Assembly: GCF_947179515.1 (NCBI RefSeq)
Contig: NC_067474.1
Location: 90,573,324 to 90,637,323, forward strand
Origin: Apodemus sylvaticus
Taxonomy: Eukaryota; Chordata; Mammalia; Rodentia; Muridae
Direction: 5' to 3'
Length of the DNA: 64,000 nucleotides
The notes under the pieces were generated by a model. The model saw only the letters and a program-made list of their open reading frames with translations. It ran no database searches and was not told where the DNA came from. The translations under genes were made by a program, and so were the position numbers. Below, piece by piece: positions 59,766 to 64,000 of the stretch (its first letter is position 1; each line of letters begins with the position of its first letter).

Positions 59766-59926
59766 TTAGCCAGTCGGTGGTGGCGCACGCCTGTGATCCC
59801 AGCACTCTGGGAAGAAGAGGCAGGTGGATTTCGGAGTTCGAGGCCAGCCTGGTCTACAGAGTGAGTTCCAGGACAGCCAGAGCTATACAGAGAAGCCCTG
59901 TCTAGAAAAAAACAAAATAAAAAAAT
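59766..59926 (+). mobile_element. B1 SINE with 12-bp target duplications
   Basis: 'AGCCAGTCGGTGGTGGCGCA', 'GATCCCAGCACTCTGGGAAG', 'GGAGTTCGAGGCCAGCCTGG' and 'GAGTTCCAGGACAGCCAGAG' give a near-complete, low-divergence B1. AATATGTAAAAT occurs at 59754-59765 and 59927-59938. Confidence 0.95.
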
Positions 59927-59938
59927 AATATGTAAAAT

Positions 59939-60624
59939 GAATAAAGAACAAAAATTCTAAATCTTAACCCTTCAGTGCACTTGCAGCAGTGTAGGTTACA
60001 ACCCAGGTCAAATATTCTAAGTCTTGTCTTACTGTCAAATAGTTTAGTTTTTATTTTCAGGGCATCAGTCCTATTTCTTTTAAGGAGTACTGCCAGAGAG
60101 AAGAGGTATGATTTTGACAGCTGACTCATTCCACTAGAACAACAAAAGCTGTGCAATACATGGAGTAGTATTTAATTTACTATGTTTCTAGGAACTGAGT
60201 TCATGAAATCAAATGAAATAATTTTTAAGTACTTAAATAGTATTTATCTTCCCAAGGGTCAACCATACATCAAATAATATAATACATTGGAATCATTTGC
60301 ATATATATTTTAACAATAAGTCATCTCTTGGTTTACTAAGATATAGAAACTCTGAGAGTTGGGGTATCTCTGTTTGGGGTTTAGAGACTGACTGTCTTGC
60401 TTAAAACACTTGATTGACTGGTTTTAAGTACAAGCAGCAAATGGTATGTGAAATTAATCTAACAAATACTTCAGAGATTCCAGGACCTAATCTACAATAC
60501 TTTCTGCAAGCTTTCAAATCACCTAGTTCTGACTGGAGATTTTTGTTTTAACTGAAATCTTCATTATCTAACTTAAGTTTCTCAAAGGAAAAAAAAAACA
60601 TTCTTGAAAATATAACATGAAAAC

Positions 60625-60689
<65 letters not shown>

Positions 60690-63265
60690 GGAAGCTGGAA
60701 GCATGAAGTCAATAATCCACATCATTTGCTCAATTATATGTGTTTTCCTGAAAAGATAAATATAAGATAAAATTACAAAAGTATTGTTTGAAGAAAAGCT
60801 GCATGATATATATGTTTCTGCTGATGTTCAGGTTGCAAGGGAGGAAGCTGAGTCAGGAAGCTAGGCTTTCAAATTGTACTTCCCTCTTTATGTTTGCCTT
60901 TCCAACTGTTCTTATCCTACTTTGCAATGAGCAAAGCTTACCTATCAATTATGTGAAACTGATGACATGCTCCCAAGGCTTTGCAATCTAATATATACCC
61001 ATTAACTGAACATGGATATTCAAGTTAGAATAACCTAAATTAAATGAGGTTAAACCTTCCATTCCTTAGAGCATTGCTCACATTTCAAATCCAAAACAAA
61101 TACTTGTGCTTGGTAGCTACTCTATTAGATAGTAAACAGTGGAATATTAACATTGGCAAAGAGAACATTTTGTAAACACTCCTCTAATATACAAATATAC
61201 TTGGGCAATAAAAGCACACTGCTACCTCTATGTCAATAATAACTGCATATTCTAGAATTTAAAAATTCTGTTTTATTCACACAAACTGTTAATGCATTAT
61301 TCTAAAAATACAAATTAAGAAGAATATTATGTGCAAATTATAAGTTATAGCTTGGGCATATTTTGAAGATAAGGAGAATTCCTATTCTATACTATGAGCA
61401 AATCAATGAATGTATTTACATAAATATGTAGTTTATTTCACTAGACATTTTATTGAATATCACAACAGCTGCCATTATCATCTAATGAGAAGATGATGGT
61501 TTTAAGCTATACACAAACTTCTAAGACCTATTTAAGGAAACATCCATAGAGTAGAAGAAGCATGAAAGTCTGTTTCTACACCAGAAGATGGATATTCTGC
61601 CTGTTGATTGGCAGTTGATCCTGATCAATACGTAGACACTGCCATCCTAACCCGTCTTAGCTCAGTTCTCTCACATCACTCTGTGAAAAGTCGTTCAAAC
61701 TTTAAGAGAATCTATTTCTTTATCCTTCATTTGCAAGCAATACTGGTTTAAGATTCTTGTAGACATGGTAGTCTAGTAGACGAGAAAATAGTTTATTGAC
61801 TTATAAACCCTCAGTGGCAGTCACTTAGATAAATTAGAGAGAGACTAAAGCAAGCAAGTTATGTCCTAGGAAAAGCAACATGACCTACATTTTCATGTTA
61901 ACCTGCAAGACAGCAAAAGATAAGGAAATCTGGGACAGATAATCTATGCTGTACGTGCTATGATTCATCTACTTTCCCTTCCCTACTATTATGTGGTCCC
62001 CTTAGCCTGCCTCAAGAAAAGCTTTATTTGTAAGTGCTCAACTGAGAAGCATTTTTATATGTGGGACACAGCTCTCAACAATGTGACATCAAAATAATAC
62101 ATAAGAGAAAAATAAATATTATTTGTAAGAGGATTATTTGTCCTAATAATCTATACCTATGCTAATACTTAACTAATACATATGCTGAGTTGTGCATAGG
62201 TCAGGACTAAGAATAAACAATTCAGTTGAGTCCAGGTTAGTTATTTCTCCTCTTTTGAAAATAGGTAAATATGTTCTTAAGCCTTCTTATGCATCTTTCT
62301 TTGAGAGGTTGAAGATTCTTGACACCAGACATCACTGTTAGCCTAAAGAACAACCTCCCTTAGAGCCAAGGGATTAAAGACTAAGTAACAGGACACAGTT
62401 GCAACAAGATAAAGTCTGCCTTCAGATTTCATACAACATTAAATACATTTCAATTTTTCAAAAATGAATAGAAATTTACAACTGGTAAACAAAAAAGTTC
62501 TACAAGAGTTCTATACTCTAGAAGGAAAACCTAATGCCAAAAAATTAATAAATACCATGTCGGCTGCCATCGAATCCTAACAGCTTTGGGATCACAATTA
62601 ACTATAATAGCTTATAGACTATTGTAGAGAAAAAAAGCATTCTAAATAACATCACAAGTTATTTCAATATTATTCTTTAAGATAATATCATATTTAAAGA
62701 CTTACAAGTGTAATCAAACTAAGATTCACATGCATAATCAACATAAGATTCATATTGACAATTAAATTAATGTCAACCACAGTGACTTCCTTTCTAAAAG
62801 TATATACAAAATAAAAGGCCCTGATAACAGGGAAACACATGTTTCTGCAGCAATGATTACTTTTAAAATATGACTCATCCTGTCAGTTCAATTTACTATT
62901 GTGATAGTCAATACTTGCTGCATTCTGAGAGACAATTATATGGTTCCTGAGTGAATTAACATTGATTACAGATGTCTGTCTTTTAAATATATATACTAAA
63001 TCCCGAAGGATTCATAATAATTAACAGCAATAATAAAAACTTGAAACTATATATGTCCTAAAATTTGTCTTGATTCAAAGCCTTTAGCAACAACTTTTGA
63101 GTACATGGCTGTCAGTTCACACTTATTAACAGGCACACTTCTTGGAATGAAAGTCCTGTGAAGATGAATCCCTGTTCAGAATAGCTCCATAAACCCTACA
63201 GTAAATACCAAAGAAGAAGTATTTCTTACCATTTGTTTTGATCATGGGCCACAGAGGGAACAAAT
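59939..63265. other. 3.3-kb AT-rich stretch
   Basis: Contains only the (AT)n(GT)n tract at 60625-60687 and no L1, SINE or LTR that I recognise. Open frames at 59902-60156, 60788-60991 and 63126-63338 lack domains. Confidence 0.5.
60625..60687. repeat. (AT)n(GT)n microsatellite
   Basis: About ten AT units then about twenty-one GT units. Confidence 0.95.
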
Positions 63266-63330
63266 ACACAAAGAACTCAAGAAGGTAGAACCAAGAGAAC
63301 CAAATAACCCCAAAGAACTTCAGAGGGCTT

Positions 63331-63498
63331 AGAAACACCTTAAGAAATGTTCAACATCATTAATCATTAGGGAAATGCAAATCAAAACAACCCTGAGATT
63401 TCACCTCAACCCTGAGAAACACCTTAAGAAATGTTCAACATCATTAATCATTAGGGAAATGCAAATCAAAGCAACCCTGAGATTTCACCTCACACCAG
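63331..63498 (+). repeat. 84-bp tandem duplication inside L1 ORF2
   Basis: AGAAACACCTTAAGAAATG starts at 63331 and again at 63415. The two 84-bp copies are almost identical (one visible difference is AAAACAACC against AAAGCAACC). CAACCCTGAG flanks the joint. Confidence 0.92.
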
Positions 63499-63499
63499 T

Positions 63500-63976
63500 C
63501 AGAATGGCTAAGGTCAAAAACTCAGGAGACAGCAGGTGATGATGAGGATGTGGAGAAAGAGGAATACTCCTCCACTGTTGGTGGGATTGTAAGATGGTGC
63601 AACCACTTTGGAAATCAGTCTGGAGGTTCCTCAGAAAACTGGGCATGACACTTCTGGAGGACCCTGCTATACCACTACTGGGCATATACCGAGAGGATTT
63701 CCTGGCATGCAATAAGGACACATGCTCCACTATGTTCATAGCAGCCCTATTTGTATTAGCCAGAAGCTGGAAAGAACCCAGATGTCCCACAATAGAGGAA
63801 TGGATACAAAAAAAATGTGGTATATTTACACAATGGAGTACTATTCAGCCAATAGAAACAATGAATTCATGAAATTCTTAGACAAATGGATGGAGCTGGA
63901 GAACATCATATTAAGTGAGGTAACCCAGTCTCAAAAAATCAATCATGGTATGCACTCATTGATAAGTGGATATTAA
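63500..63976 (+). pseudogene. L1 ORF2 C-terminal fragment
   Basis: Reads 'VQPLWKSVWRFLRKLGM', 'PAIPLLGIYREDF' and, after a frameshift in the A-run at about 63807-63815, 'MWYIYTMEYYSANRNNEF' to 'HSLISGY'. Confidence 0.9.
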
Positions 63977-64000
63977 CCTAGGAACTTGGAATACCCAAGA

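Larger units (their letters stand above)
63266..64000 (+). mobile_element. L1 3' part running off the window
   Basis: Starts abruptly in ORF2 at 'ACACAAAGAACTCAAGAAGG' and continues past the ORF2 stop at about 63976; the 3'UTR and tail lie beyond the window. Confidence 0.92.

Overview
The window is nuclear DNA of a murine rodent, most probably a Mus species. The evidence is internal: LINE-1 (L1) copies of the Lx type and of younger Mus types, two clear 7SL-derived B1 SINEs (one with 12-bp target-site duplications), several tRNA-derived B2/B3/B4-type SINEs, long (CA)n/(TA)n/(GA)n/(GATA)n tracts, and a strongly AT-rich background. The rat-typical burst of young ID elements is missing; only one worn ID-like fragment is visible. 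I found no exon, splice-bounded coding segment, CpG island, tRNA, rRNA, snRNA or functional cellular gene on either strand. Every long open frame I looked at falls in an L1 piece, a SINE or microsatellite, or is an uninformative stretch in AT-rich DNA. The window reads as a gene desert or a very large intron.

Layout. 0-4 kb: unassigned rodent repeat pieces, a (GATA)n tract beside a SINE and an Lx 3'UTR. 4.1-6.1 kb: an L1 with its promoter repeats and a broken ORF1 but no ORF2. 6.6-7.7 kb: a young 5'-truncated L1 with perfect 13-bp target duplications. 8-18 kb: mostly single-copy AT-rich DNA with old SINEs and compound microsatellites. 18.6-19.7 kb: an L1 with a 5' inversion and a C/CA tract at its breakpoint. 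20-29 kb: sparse old repeats, including a SINE split by an 80-bp L1 tail. 29-37 kb: a cluster of L1 3' ends in both orientations. 37-43 kb: mainly single-copy DNA plus two L1 3'UTR pieces and a small minisatellite. 43-50 kb: an L1 fragment lacking its 3' end, an AT-rich tandem block and an L1 tail with 19-bp target duplications. 50.4-52.9 kb: the most informative locus, two inverted L1 insertions of different age, the younger sitting inside the target duplication of the older, which also looks like a 3' transduction. 53-64 kb: more L1 tails, two B1s, long single-copy stretches and, at the right edge, an L1 with an 84-bp internal tandem duplication.

Nothing here works together as a pathway or operon. 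The coherent story is L1 retrotransposition: truncation, twin-priming inversion, nesting, tail microsatellites and possible transduction. I looked for a previously undescribed system and do not see one. The best leads are structural features of L1 insertions, and all repeat-family names are from recognition by eye, not from a database search.
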